Positions 35,501 through 46,065 of a stretch of 64,000 bases of DNA are shown piece by piece. The translations under genes were made by a program, and so were the position numbers. The notes below the pieces were generated by a model. That model searched no databases. It was not told where the DNA came from and saw only the letters and a list, made by a program, of their open reading frames with translations. Positions within the stretch are counted from its first letter, which is position 1, and the number at the start of each line of letters is the position of its first letter. Source of the DNA: Ascarosepion bandense (taxonomy: Eukaryota > Mollusca > Cephalopoda > Sepiida > Sepiidae); NCBI GenBank assembly GCA_037127315.1, contig JBBBDQ010001154.1, forward strand, positions 794,501 to 858,500, given 5' to 3'.

Positions 35501-36760
35501 GTATAAGTTTAAGACCACTTAGCTATAACAAAGTTATTTTCATTGTTTTGCATTACCTTCTAAGATATGAGATTGCATGATGGTATAGTATTTTGTTATT
35601 GCACCACCTATCATTCCTATAGAATTTATGGTCCAAAAATTTTGTTGTTCCTTATTTAGCAGACATTGTGATAGTATTTGTGCATTAAATTAGGAAATAT
35701 GGACAAAAAATGCTCATCTCTGCAAAGAGCCCAAATTAGGTTTTGTGTGATGAAGGCTATTTTGAATATTAATGTAAAAGCAGGTTGTAGCAAACCAGCT
35801 GTGCACACTGCTATCATGAATTTCTCAAATTCAGGAACATTTAGCAACAAAGAGATGAATGGATGTCCAAAGAAAACCAGTGCAGAAAATGGCCATTTGA
35901 TCATTGCCAAATCATTCCCAACAAGTTCTTGAGAGAAAATACATATTGGTCTGCTTCAAAATACTAAAAATAACAGTTCTATGACGGTTTCACATCATTT
36001 CAAATTTGAATTTGGTCTTAAATCATTCATACCAGCTTGTAAACAACTAACTGCAGCTATGAAACTCAAATATCTGATATTTGCTAAGTAGCAAGAAACT
36101 TGGAAGACTGAAGCAAAGTTAAGTTTTCAAATGAATTTATTTGGCAACAGTTTGTTATGCGTAAAAGAAACATTAAAGATATGATGAAAAGTGTACAATT
36201 CAAATTATGAAGCATCTACCAAACCAGAAGGTTTGGTGTGCCATGTCCAAATCTGGACCCTACTTCTTGCCTCCAGGAACAACAATGAATGGTGCAGAAA
36301 CTGGAACTGCATATGTACATTCATTAGTGCACAATATATATGCATAATGGTGATTTATTCAAATAGTCAAAGTTCAGAACTTGTTTTGAAGAGGATCAGC
36401 ATAATAACACAGGAATGGTCTGGGAAGAACCCAAATCTGATCTCAATTAAAAATTTAAGAGAAACTATCCAAAACAAAGTTTCCGAAAATCTACCTCTGA
36501 AAACCAAAACATTGAGAGAAGTTATGAAAAAAGTCTGGACAACAGAAATCTTGGTTGCCTAGTGTGAAAACTGGATTCATTCAAGCAGTAATGAAAAACA
36601 AACAAGGTTATACAAAAGACTGACCACTTCACTATTTTGTTTGAAATGAATACAGAATTTTGTCATGTACGAATCTGTGAGTCAAATTGAATCAATCTCT
36701 CATAAATGACTTGTTACTGCATTGTTTTTAAGTTTAAGAAAATAAAATTGCAAGATGATC
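35500..36760 (+). pseudogene. Tc1-like transposase relic, plus strand
   Basis: The N-terminal frame 35,678-35,932 reads LQRAQIRFCVMKAILNINVK, KPAVHTAIMNFSNSGTF and GCPKKTSAENGHLIIAKSF, a paired-type helix-turn-helix of Tc1 elements. Later pieces give QTRRFGVPCPNLDP, QEWSGKNPNLISIKNLRETI (from WPGNSPDLNPIENLW) and KVSENLPLKTKTLREVMKKV. The final catalytic region has N for D. The left flank has ataagtttaagaccactt, close to the end of the fold-back element at 53.1 kb (aaaattttaagaccactt), so it may be the terminal repeat. Confidence 0.75.
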
Positions 36761-36926
36761 CTAAACTATTGTTAACAATTATAGATTAAAATTTACTATA
36801 TTTATATGGAAGAATGTTCAATATCTGATAGCATTTATAGATATAGACAGTTGTCTGAAGATTGTACTGAGGCATGAAACTGACAATCACCTATCCACAA
36901 AGTATGTGCGGCATGTGCACACACAT

Positions 36927-36972
36927 TATATATATATATATATATATATAGATATATATATATATATATATA
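36927..36972. repeat. (TA)n microsatellite
   Basis: About 22 TA units with one GA interruption. Confidence 0.95.
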
Positions 36973-36984
36973 TTTATTTATATT

Positions 36985-37400
36985 CATTTAAATGTAATTC
37001 ATTTAAACTGGAGAACTTCAAAAATTGTACCAAACTGGTTGGCCACATGTGGAAATTAAAACTGAAATATGGAAAAGATCCTGATATAACTTGGAATATA
37101 GTTAAAATAGCCAAACCATACAACAGTGACAATATGTGCAGATTGTGCCAGAAGGAAAAATTAGCTATTATGTTGTTCCTAGAATTAAAAAAATTACTAA
37201 ATGTAATCATACCCATAAATGCATAGTAGGGTCATACAAGAGTGTTCTAAGATCCTTAAATAGCTCCTCCCTAATTTTGAAATTTTCTAGGTTGTTTGAA
37301 AATTCCAGTCACATGTTTGTAAAACATCCCCGTTCAAGCATTTGAAAAACAGTAAAATCAGTTATTGTAAATTGGCTGAAGATATCAAAAGGTTGAAACC
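36985..37400 (+). pseudogene. Penelope-like element GIY-YIG tail, plus
   Basis: The frame reads HMWKLKLKYGKDPDITWNIV, then KIAKPYNSDNMCRLCQKEKL, then AIM. The pattern LS.Y.W.LK......I.W.I...AKPY......C.LC..EKLAI is the end of the GIY-YIG endonuclease in this Penelope-like family, including its Cys pair (CRLC). The first half of the nuclease is missing. Past 37,190 the reading frame is lost and only fragments remain. Confidence 0.7.
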
Positions 37401-37653
37401 TAGGTCACAGAAATAACTAATTTCCAAATGAAAAATATTCAAAAGTTCTACAATATAATTGTATTGAACACTTTTGAATACAACTGTGTACTGATCTAAT
37501 TTAATTATAATCAAAAACTAATATATATATATATGTGTGTGTGTGTGTATGTGTGTACAGATATATTATCCTATGTCCAGTTCATAATATGTACTTATGC
37601 ACCTGATGATAGTGTAATGCAAGTCATGGTTTAGATGTAGGATAGTGTATGTG

Positions 37654-37657
<4 letters not shown>

Positions 37658-37704
<47 letters not shown>

Positions 37705-37709
37705 TATAT
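37658..37709. repeat. (TA)n microsatellite
   Basis: About 25 TA units with one TG interruption. Confidence 0.95.
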
Positions 37710-37799
37710 TAAAAAAACAAAAAGCTTAAAAACTACACCATTTGTCAAACGGTTATGTTTTTGAGATTTGTTGGAAATTATTAACACCATCTCTTTTCA

Positions 37800-38710
37800 T
37801 AAATATAAAAAAAATTTCCATAGACATTTTGACTTAATTGTGAAGGACATTAATTCGTCAAACAAAGTTTTAGTTAAATCAGGCAAAACAGCAAGCTTCT
37901 ATGAAATCACCCCTAAAGATTAATTAGGAAAGCCTTTACCAAAGAATTATAGAAAAAATACACAATAACAGTTAATTTAGCTGACAAAATTAATGAAATC
38001 AGGAAAAATATCACCGACAAACTTAAAATCAGCAACAGTTAGTAAACTCTGCACTAAAGAATGATATGTCACGATGAAGAACCATAAACCTGATTTGGAA
38101 ATTAATTCCCCTACCAGGATTATCAACCCTCAGTCAGTCAGTTAAGTGCTATACATGATAAACGCTTGGGTGATCATGTCTCGAAAGGGACATGACTGAT
38201 TGGGCAGAAGATTATCCTGCAGTAGGTAGACTGATTTTCAACCAAAGCTATAGAACCCAATCTGTCCAGTTATTTAACTTATTGCTGGAGGGAAAGAGAT
38301 GGATTAATACCTTTCCCAAGGGGATTCGTGCGTAAGTGAATGCAAGAAATTCAACTGGAATTCAACTCTACCAGGCCAGAAACTGGTAGAATTAGCAAGT
38401 TTATCCTACATAGAATTAACAAACAAATTAAAAAATGCCTTGGATTGGCACAATGGATTAATACCACTGATGTTATCAACTGGTTTAATGATATAAACAA
38501 TAAAACTAATTGTTCTTGGATTCAGTTTGAAATTGTGGATTACTAACCAACCATTTCCAGAGACCTATTTACTTTGGCTTTGGAATTCAACACTGAGGAC
38601 TCTAATCTTTCCAACAAAGAACTGAACATCATTACAAACTCAAAAAGAGCCATCCTTATCCATAAGACAGAACAGTCGATTAAGACCAATTCTGATTAAC
38701 TCACATACAT
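37800..38710 (+). pseudogene. Penelope-like RT fragment interrupted by a SINE, plus
   Basis: Upstream of the SINE: VKDINSSNKVLVKSGKTASF then YEITP, and CTKE..VTMKNHKPDLEINS then PTRIINP. Downstream (from about 38,370): RPETGRISKFILHRINKQIK, then AQWINTTDVINWFNDINNKT, then FEIVDY.PTISRDL and TNSKRAILIHKTE. These are the fingers and palm of a Penelope-like RT in the correct order: (T)LKDHK..F......RLINP, K.E.GKISK.IL..IN, W.(N)T..VI.WF..I, F.FDI..FYPSIS. RIINP and RPETG should be adjacent, and the SINE sits exactly between them. The fragment ends near 38,700 before the YxDD box. Confidence 0.82.
38131..38370 (-). repeat. SINE family S1, copy 3, nested in a Penelope-like RT
   Basis: The plus strand begins cagtcagtcagttaagtgct, then gggtgatcatgtctc, gggcagaagattatcctgca, agagatggattaataccttt and gaaattcaactggaattcaa. 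It has the same body as the 42 kb copy and lacks the tRNA-like head. It splits the RT frame of the Penelope-like fragment, so it inserted later. Confidence 0.88.
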
Positions 38711-38799
38711 ATATAGTTATGGGAATTAATTAATATACATATGTGGGTACACACATGTATAATATAATTACTCAGATGTTAATGAAACAGTGCTCAATG

Positions 38800-38814
38800 T
38801 AGTATTATCAGAGC

Positions 38815-38848
<34 letters not shown>

Positions 38849-38863
38849 GCTCTGATAATACTA
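38800..38863. repeat. Inverted repeat (21-bp perfect arms) enclosing (TA)n
   Basis: tagtattatcagagctatta (38,800-38,819) pairs perfectly with taatagctctgataatacta (38,844-38,863). The interior is only TA units. Confidence 0.92.
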
Positions 38864-38879
38864 TATATATATATATTAA

Positions 38880-39560
38880 TAAATATAAAAATTGTTCTAT
38901 GTTGATGGCATGGCTTGGCGTTACATACGTTATGCAGTCACCAGGTGCGTGCTACAAACTGACCTTTAACAGATTTGAATTTACGTTCACTCAATGGCAG
39001 ATTAAGTCTTATAATCTTAGGTTACTGTTTTTTAATATATCAAAAGTAAAATTTAAATAGACAATGATTACATGGAGAAAATAAAAATTTTAAATTAAAA
39101 AAAAATCATTAAAATGCAGGGCAATTAAATCAAAGGGGTATAATTCATAATTACTAATTGTAATATTTGGAAGGGATGGAGAGAAAGAATGACAAAGGGG
39201 GAAGTAAAGGAGTGAGAAAGAAAGAGGTTAATGTATAGAGGAATCTGTATCAATCAGATTTTTTCTATGGCAGTCCATAGTCATTAATTCACTTTTTGTT
39301 TTGTTAAGTAGATTAGGATTATTTATATGGTTTAAGATGACAAGTTTTTCTAAAAGGCACAAGTTACATCTGTCTTCTTTTCTGCTGTAAAATTTGAATT
39401 TAGTGACGATATTTCAGGTAAAAATTGTGTTGTTGTTTTGTAATTTCAAATAATTTCTTTAGTATTTCAAGATATTTTTGTGTAATTTTGGTAAATATAT
39501 TTGTTAATTCTTTTAAATTTTTTTTTTTTTAAAATTGGTCACTTGTCCACTTATGTTTTT
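38880..39560 (-). pseudogene. Penelope-like element C-terminus and 3' UTR, minus
   Basis: The minus strand at about 39,420-39,230 reads VTKFKFYSRKEDRCNLCLLE, then KLVILNHINNPNLLNKTKSE, then LMTMDCHRKNL and a stop. It is the Cys-pair and C-terminal tail of the GIY-YIG protein. The sequence after the stop (39,220-38,880) is the 3' UTR shared with 28.99-29.29 kb and, on plus, with 60.0-60.25 kb (common end tgccatcaaca). The nuclease first half and RT are missing. Confidence 0.75.
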
Positions 39561-39689
39561 ACAATAAATGTTTATGGGTAAATCCCAAATAATTCTATCC
39601 AGACATTACTGAATAAGTTTGTACTATATTGTTTTTTTTTAATACATAAACTTTAGCTCTTACACCCTTGTCACAGAATCAGACATTAC

Positions 39690-40590
39690 AAGTCATTTTG
39701 CCAATAAAAAATAATTTCTCAGCTGAGACAAAAATATATCTAAGGAACAACATATCAGGAATGCTTAAACAGTTTTCGAAAAATATGAGAGTACATGTTC
39801 AAGCTCAGTAAAGAAAAGTGCAAATTTTGTTTAAAATTAAGAACCTAAAACAAATCATTAACATTAAACGGTCATCAACCAAATCAAGGTAAGTGCAATT
39901 ATGATTATGCTTCTCCCAACAAACGTTACTAGGTCACAAGTATTTCTGGGACTAGCAAACTACTATCAAATTTATGTACCTAATATGCAGGATTTGAACA
40001 CACATTTTCCTCACAAGATTTCTCAATTATTCAGGCCAGTAGCTGTTAATAAATATACTATTTAATTATAAAAAAACAGAGCATCTCTTCAAATACTAAT
40101 ATTCATTAAAAATAATGTTTGAATAAATAAATTAAAAATATTAGTAATTATGTCTCCAGTGAAAAAAAAGAAATTTAAATTGCATACAGACCAGACTTCT
40201 ATTATTAATTTATGATTTGAAAAAAGGAATTCCTATGTATATAGCAAGTCGATTACAATGCAAGGGTAGCATCCTATTAAATTATGATTTTAGGATGGAA
40301 TACTGTCTAAAAAGATAGGACATCTGGATGGGTTATCAAGATTGATACCAAAAAATTTGGAATTGTTTAAGGGAAGAAGTAAAAGAAAAAACAGAACAAG
40401 ACATGATTAGTACAGAAAAAAGAAAAAAAAAACAACTAAAAGAAACTAAGAAAGAAATCAATCCAGACTTGAATATTTGTTACTTATGTGATTGAACATT
40501 TATGTTTGCATAAACAGTGGCAATACCTAGCTTATTACAAAAGTGAATATTAAATGAATTTCATAGTAGACACATCCGGGAATTTCAAGG
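39690..40590 (+). pseudogene. Gypsy RT end and RNase H remnants
   Basis: Heavily decayed plus-strand pieces read FKLSKEKCKF, then TSISGTSKLL and NMQD (usual FLGLANYY..YIPNMQDL). They continue as relics of the RNase H region and the HADGLSRL end (HLDGLSRLIP at about 40,320-40,350). They lie just before the integrase piece of the same element. Confidence 0.6.
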
Positions 40591-41385
40591 ATGAAGTCTC
40601 TTATGAGAAGTTATGTGTACCAGACTGAAATGGATGAAGACATTGAAAAAGTAGTAAAAGCCTGCAGAGGTTGTGCTCTGGCATCAAAGTTACCTACACT
40701 GAAAATACAACCTGGGCCAAAGAATGATATACGCCGGTCAAGACTGCACATAAATTTCGCAGGTCCAATAAATGGATCACATTATTTTGTAATGAGTAGC
40801 TTTACTAAGGCCTGAAATTTCTAAGTGCAAAAACAAACTTCTTCCATGACAGTAATTTTTTTTTACATAAACTGTTTACAAGATATGACATTCCAGATAC
40901 CATAGTCTCAGATAACGGTACAGAATGCATTGCTCACAAATTCAAAGATATTTATAAAATGTTCTCTATTGCACATATTACTACCTCGCCATATTACCTA
41001 AGGTCAAATGAACAAGCTGAAAAGTTTGTGGGTACATTCAAGGGAATTTAAAAAAAAAAAAAGGAAGTCATAAAAAAGAGAGTGAAGAAGCATTACAAAT
41101 ATTTTTGAGAATTTACCAAATGACACTGAATTCTAATACACCATCAGACATATCACTGGCAGAATCAATGTTTGCAAGAAAAATTAAATCAGTGTTTGAG
41201 AAATTGTTACCAAGTCAAAAATGACTAAAAACGGATAACAAAATGGGCACTATATTTTACAAGCTTAGTGAAAAAGTGTTTTTCACAGTGTATGAAAATA
41301 GAAAAGATGTGGGGAGACAACATGATAATGTCACTTATTGGAAAGATGATAAAAATAGCCTTACTCTTTCTTCCGACCTCAACTG
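40591..41385 (+). pseudogene. Gypsy integrase, decayed, plus
   Basis: The frame 40,591-40,815 reads SLMRSYVYQTEMDEDIEKVV, then KACRGCALASKLP, then RLHINFAGPINGSHYFV. It continues after a stop as FTRYDIPDTIVSDNGTECIA, then SPYYLRSNEQAEKFVGTFKG, then SLAESMFARKIKSVFEKLLP. The zinc H2C2 (C..C retained) is followed by a DDE core whose first Asp (usual HIDFAG) is Asn. The second Asp (SDN) and the Glu (QAEKF) remain. A long A run and shifts break the frame. Its family looks the same as the 0.6-3.2 kb copy. A LINE tail follows at 41.4 kb. Confidence 0.85.
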
Positions 41386-41394
41386 AAATTATTA

Positions 41395-41862
41395 CATTGA
41401 ATTAATAGCCAAATCGACTGCTAGGAAGGTTGGGTCACTGTCGGGCCAGCAAGTTTTTTCCACCGGAATCCATTTTGCACATATACAAATCAACCATGCG
41501 ACCATGCATGGAATACTGTTGTCATATCTGATCAGGCACCCCTGCTGTTGTCTCAGTGTTCTCAACAGGCTCCAAAGGAGAATCTGCAATATGATTGGTC
41601 CCGACCTGGCAGCTCGACTCCAGCCACTTTCTCATTGGTGGGATGTGGCTTCTCTCTGCCTCTTCTACAAATATTTTCATGGCTTCTGCTTTGAAGAACT
41701 TAGGTGTTCATATCCTTCTCTTGCCCTTTCTCTTTCTTCTCCTGTAGCTGGTTTGTCTTTGTCTTCACTCTTTTTCTGTCTAAAACTTTAACTCTCTTAT
41801 GTAGCCCCCTGTGCATCAGTGGTGGTACCGCCTTGCTTGGGGTGAAATGTTAAAAAAAAAAA
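41395..41862 (+). pseudogene. Jockey/CR1-like LINE 3' end (copy 2), internally deleted
   Basis: Pieces: FSTGIHFAHIQINHATMHGI and VLNRLQRRICNMIGPDLAAR. These are followed by PLSHWWDVASLCLFYKYFHG then FCFEELR. After EELR the sequence jumps to the ctcatatccttctcttgccc part of the 3' region, so about 300 bp present in copy 3 is missing. It ends cttgcttggggtgaaatgtt and an A tail. The minus-strand frame at 41,392-41,589 is a shadow. Confidence 0.8.
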
Positions 41863-42050
41863 GATGCAAAGTTAAGTACATTGTTGAACTCATCAGAAAG
41901 TAGAAGTGGTTGGGGTGATACTAATGAATGAAATAAATAAATAAAATAAAAAGGTTTAGTAATAAAAGGAAATCTCAAATTGGCCATGTTGTGGAATAAA
42001 TAACACACCTCCGGTGACTAAATGAAATAGCCTAGCTGTTTAAAGAACTC

Positions 42051-42363
42051 CAGTCAGTCAGTTAAGTGCCATACGTGATACACGCTTGGGTGATCATGTC
42101 TCTTTTGAGACATGACTGACTGGGCAGAAGATTATCCCGCAGTAGGTTGCCATTGCTTTCTGCAGTAGACTGGTTGCCGACCAAGGTTATAGAACCCAGT
42201 CTGTCCTGTTATTTAACCCATAACTGGAAGGAAGAGATGGATTAATACCTTTTCTAAAGGTATTTGCACGTAAGTGAATGCAATGAATTCAGCTGGAATT
42301 CGAACTCGGCTCCCCGCTTTCTCGTTCCGAGCTGATATCCAATGCACCACAATGCACATCCGT
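42051..42363 (-). repeat. SINE family S1, copy 4, full length with tRNA-like head
   Basis: On the minus strand it begins with a tRNA-like head: tggtgcattggatatcagct (A box) and gagttcgaattccag (B box, consensus GGTTCGAnTCC). The shared body follows (gggttaaataacaggacaga, tagaacccagtc complement), and it ends ggcacttaactgactgactg. The pol III boxes give the orientation. This copy defines the family; the other four lack all or part of the head. It sits just downstream of the last visible dynein exon. Confidence 0.88.
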
Positions 42364-42484
42364 TGTCAAAAAAATCGTTGGAGTTAGTCTTCAGCGTATT
42401 TCTTACAGATGTCATGATGAGTGTCTAAGCAAGACTTTATATAACAACAAAATAGATTGAATGCCTGATTCACAGAAGACTTAC

Positions 42485-42718
42485 CTTAATGAATTCTACA
42501 TAGTCCTCATAAGTTCCTTTTTGCGGTGCATAGTAAATGCCACTAGCGGAAAATTTGTACTTTGGTTCTGCAATAATGGCTGGATTATAGAAGTCTGCTA
42601 GAATGGTAGTCAAGCAACGCATGTCCCAAACATCAGTCACACGTCCTCCATAGTTACACTGACCTGTCATGTAGGTAATTGCATCGTATGGAATTTCTTC
42701 ATATTCATTAATGAACAT
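42485..42718 (-). CDS. Axonemal dynein heavy chain, exon 6 of 6 (lid to C-terminal domain)
   Basis: The exon has 78 codons, phase 0. Acceptor TTAATTTTCAG precedes ATG TTC ATT and the donor is AAG|GTAAGT. The peptide has MFINEYEEIPYDAITYMTGQ, then CNYGGRVTD.WD, then ILADFYNP, KFSASGIYYAP and GTYEDYVEFIK. GECNYGGRVTDDWDRR is the usual form of this very conserved patch; here it is GQCNYGGRVTDVWDMR, so E to Q and D to V differ. About 300 residues of C-terminal domain should follow in later exons. I searched the minus strand down to base 1 by eye for the expected tryptophan- and glycine-rich motifs and found none. Confidence 0.92.
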
Positions 42719-43589
42719 CTGAAAATTAACAGATAAACAGAATAACAATCGTTTCGATTTGATTTCATTAGGTCGTTTGCAACTTCATAGACAATAAAAA
42801 GCATTCAACAAGAGGGATTTAGTTGTGAAGACAAACATCATCATTATTAGCAAAGATAAAAGCCCAATACGAAGTTAATTCTTTTATACATTTTTAAAAT
42901 AAACTTTAGATTTTGGATGAAAAGAATTCTGATTGGTATAACAAAGGTTGATTGATTTTGTTTAGTGGCATATCAACACCTCTGTGGGTTATTTAATGCC
43001 GAAATCTAAATATTTTGAACAAAATTTCATAGCTTCAACTAAGTGCATTTCGAATGCAATTGTATGCTTTCAACTACAGGTAATATGAATTGTTGGTCAT
43101 TTTACTACAAAATGTCCTCTAATAGAACGAGAGTTCAGAAGTTGCTATCTCTGGATCCTTAGCAAATGATCAGGAGCGCACATCAACAGACTCAACCTGG
43201 TGTGACATGATAACAGGGGAGCAATCCAGCGGCCTCACACTGGTCTGGCTAACCTGAATAGACTCAGACAGAGAAGAAAATCTTAAACATCTGCACATAC
43301 AACTCATGTACTGTCAATGATTGTAACAATAACTCTTGAGACTCTGCTTTATGAACTATTGACAGTGAATTGGAATACCATTGATCTTTCTGCAACTAAA
43401 TTAAAAGAAAAAATAGAGGTACATCATGATAGTGGTCGCTACATGTATTTATCAAGTAATGGATCTTATTGAAGAAATGGATTAGGCTTCTTAGTGAACA
43501 AGAACTGTGTATTTTCGGTGCAATACTACTGTATAAATGTACTGTTGATTTTTGTTTGGGATTTCATTATTTGCCCAAAGCTAGAATTC

Positions 43590-43735
43590 TAAACTATTTA
43601 CCACTCCAGGTCACAGTGGACCAGGGAACAACAGCAGTTTAGAGGTGGTTCTACGCACATCAAAACATTCAATTTCCTGATCAGAGGCCTTGCTGCCGGA
43701 CATAGTTTATCATCATACACAGGATGGACTGAAGA
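43590..43735 (+). repeat. Dispersed repeat R2, copy 1
   Basis: Shared words with 47,245-47,395: ctatttacc, ccactcc.ggtca, gggaacaacagca, ttaagaggtggt, gaggccttgctg.cgga and cgtcata. The two copies lie in different introns of the dynein gene, both plus. The family is not recognised; the length would fit a SINE. Confidence 0.6.
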
Positions 43736-44207
43736 AAGGAAGGGAGATGATAACAGTACAGAGTGGGTTTAAATAAAATAGATAAATATATTTAGAAAAA
43801 TCATGTTTCATCTATCTCCAAAGAGATTTTTTTCTGTATAATTAATAAGCTTGACTTTTTAAAGAGAAGTCAAACAAAAAAAAAAAAAAGGAAGGAAGAT
43901 GGCGGTGTGAGCATGTGCATTTTTTGATCAAGTGAGGAGGCTCTATCTGAAATACTAGTTTTTACCTAACCTTGAATACTGACATCAGGCACCAGTTACA
44001 AATACACAACTCTCTCAACCACAAGGCAGACCAAAATATTTTTTTTTCCTTTTGGATAAATATGCAGTGTTTGAGTTAAAGATTTCTTGATTAGTTTTGG
44101 CAAATATGGATACATATCATGAAAATGAATTTTAGTTGCATTCCTTTCTCACAGTTTTTCATTAGAAAGGAAACAATTCAAAAACAGGTAAGAACTTCAA
44201 AACTTAC

Positions 44208-44345
44208 TTGAAGTTGTCGGACGGATATCCTGAGATCCGATTCATTAAAACCATAAGGAATGTTCCAGCCAATAGGACCAAATTTTCGACGTTCTTGCAC
44301 AAGAGCGTGGAAGAAACAAAGACCAAAGAGTAACTTCTCAAATTG
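44208..44345 (-). CDS. Axonemal dynein heavy chain, exon 5 of 6 (AAA lid)
   Basis: The exon has 46 codons, phase 0. Acceptor TTTTAATTGTAG precedes CAA TTT GAG AAG and the donor is CAA|GTAAGT. The peptide reads [20 protein letters not shown] and then [20 protein letters not shown], ending SVRQLQ. The [19 protein letters not shown] pattern is a signature of the lid region after AAA6 in all dynein heavy chains. This short exon has no ATG and is recognised only by its motifs and splice sites. It is bounded by ordinary AT-rich intron sequence. Confidence 0.92.
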
Positions 44346-44654
44346 CTACAATTAAAAACAATATAATAGATATTCAATAATTTGGAAATTCATACTTTTT
44401 AGTTAAAAAAATCTGTGTGTGTGAAAACTTGTGTCAACTAATAAAATATGCAATATATTTCACACAATAAAACTAATTATTAAGCTAATTATAAAATTAT
44501 TAATTTTAAACATGAGAAGCATTTTCAGTCAACAATAGCTACATAAATATTAAAACACACCTAAAATATTTATAATAATTTCATGCAATAAAAACAACCA
44601 TTAAACTGTACAATAGAATACAAATCAGAAAGGTTATTAGTCAGCATAATTTAG

Positions 44655-45420
44655 CGAAATACGACCAAAATATTGAGTCGACATAATATGTGGCTTTTTA
44701 GGGACAAATAGGAATAAGTAAAATAAAATATCTCTGGAGCGAGGTTAAAAAAAAAGAAAAAAAAAGAGGTATAAAAATCACAAAGTCCAGCTCCTACAAG
44801 AAAGAGACTCACAAATATCACCAAAGTCCACGTCACTAACTGCTGATATTTAAGACCTCATTCACGTCCACACACAAAAGCAACACTGACAAAACTACAA
44901 AGAGACTACCTCAGACTATAGAGCCACTGTCTACAGTAATATCTATTGCCTTTATTTACATTACTCCTACACACACACATTCTGACTTTTACACAACCGC
45001 ATTTCCCTACTCTTGCTGTTTTTCTGTATGAACACAATACAGTTTATATTCTATCCAAGAACTCTCTTAACAAACAAAATATTACATTACTCTTTCAATA
45101 CATTCAACTAACTTTTTGTATTCATGTTGTTTATATAAAATTAATGTTATTTTATAATATTATGTTGGTTTTTCTCCACTAGATTTTATTCTAAATGGCT
45201 GAATTACAAGCAGTACTGCAACAACATTTTAATTTATTGTATCGAAGCCCAACACTTCAAATTTTTATGTTTAACAAAAACACAAGTAGAGGGTTTCCTA
45301 CAAACTGACCTGATTTGATTGTTTTTGCAAAATGATAAATAAATTTTGCTTGCTACAGTTTTATGGTTGAGTTCTCACTGATAATGCTTTTATTTCATAC
45401 CCAAATTAATTCTTTCAATC
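44655..45420 (+). mobile_element. Possible Gypsy LTR and gag start
   Basis: At 45,196 a short frame begins MAELQAVLQQHFNLLYRSPT. MAELQ..LQQQ starts are found in Gypsy gag proteins of the family seen elsewhere in this window, as I recall. The upstream 500 bp has CA-rich tracts and a gagtcgac.taa.atgtggc word shared with 4.04 kb, which would fit an LTR. The frame is broken after about 35 codons. Everything here is weak evidence. Confidence 0.3.
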
Positions 45421-45639
45421 AACCAATCTTTTTATGCCATGTTTGAATTTTGATAACACCAAAATGAAATACTTTGAAATTTTAGTACTGTATTGAGGTC
45501 AGAAATGAAATAGTCAAGCATATTTGTTGAATAAAAAAGGTAACTGCCCTGTTAACTAATTGCAGTGAGAAAATTTAATTTACCAGGTTTTCTGAAGAAT
45601 CACAAAGCTATCTTGGGTACTTCAAAGATTCTTGGGTAC

Positions 45640-45950
45640 TTCAAAGATTCTTCTTCTTCTTCTTCATGTGCCATGTCACTTCAGAACATAGGTGATCATG
45701 CATTTGCACTTGGCCCTGTTTATTGTCGCTGTCAATATTTTCCTCTTGGTATCTCTCACAAACCCTGCTCTGTCTTCCATCTGCTCAGGCCTACCAAGTA
45801 TGTCTCACAATGCTTTCCCTGTCTTTTTCCCCTCTCTATCAGTTCTGTGAGTATTATATTTTCCAGGTCCTCCTTCCTCATTACATTTTTCAAGACTTGA
45901 AGTTTCATGAATACATGTAGTATATTTGTGGGTGGCCAGACAATCAACAA
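45640..45950 (-). pseudogene. RTE-like LINE 3' end, minus
   Basis: The minus-strand reading gives HVMRKEDLENIILTELIERG, then KRQGKHCETYLVGLSRWKTE, then QGL.EIPRG and SDMAHEEEEE. This is the C-terminal tail of an RTE-type ORF2 protein (GHVMRKE.LEN, GKRxRGRQR). The 3' end runs into an (AAG)n tail, seen on plus as ttcttcttcttcttc. A 21-bp word, cttgggtacttcaaagattc, is duplicated just outside. Confidence 0.7.
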
Positions 45951-46065
45951 GTAGTTGAAATGGACAGGAGGCTCACTTCTAAACTGGAACTTACAATTGA
46001 GTTTACTGTCCTTTTCAAATCAACTGTGTGACCACCCACAAATAAACTGTGTATACACATGAAAC
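45905..46065. repeat. Imperfect fold-back repeat, about 60-bp arms
   Basis: tatttgtgggtggccagaca on the left pairs with tgtgtgaccacccacaaata on the right. Outer parts (atacatgta/tatacacat) and inner parts (gttgaaatggacag/ctgtccttttcaaat) also pair with gaps. It has the shape of a short MITE within the dynein intron. Confidence 0.7.

Noticed and set aside
35656..35910. Minus-strand frame over the Tc1 N-terminus
   Set aside because: It is the shadow of the plus-strand helix-turn-helix frame, which has the recognised motifs.
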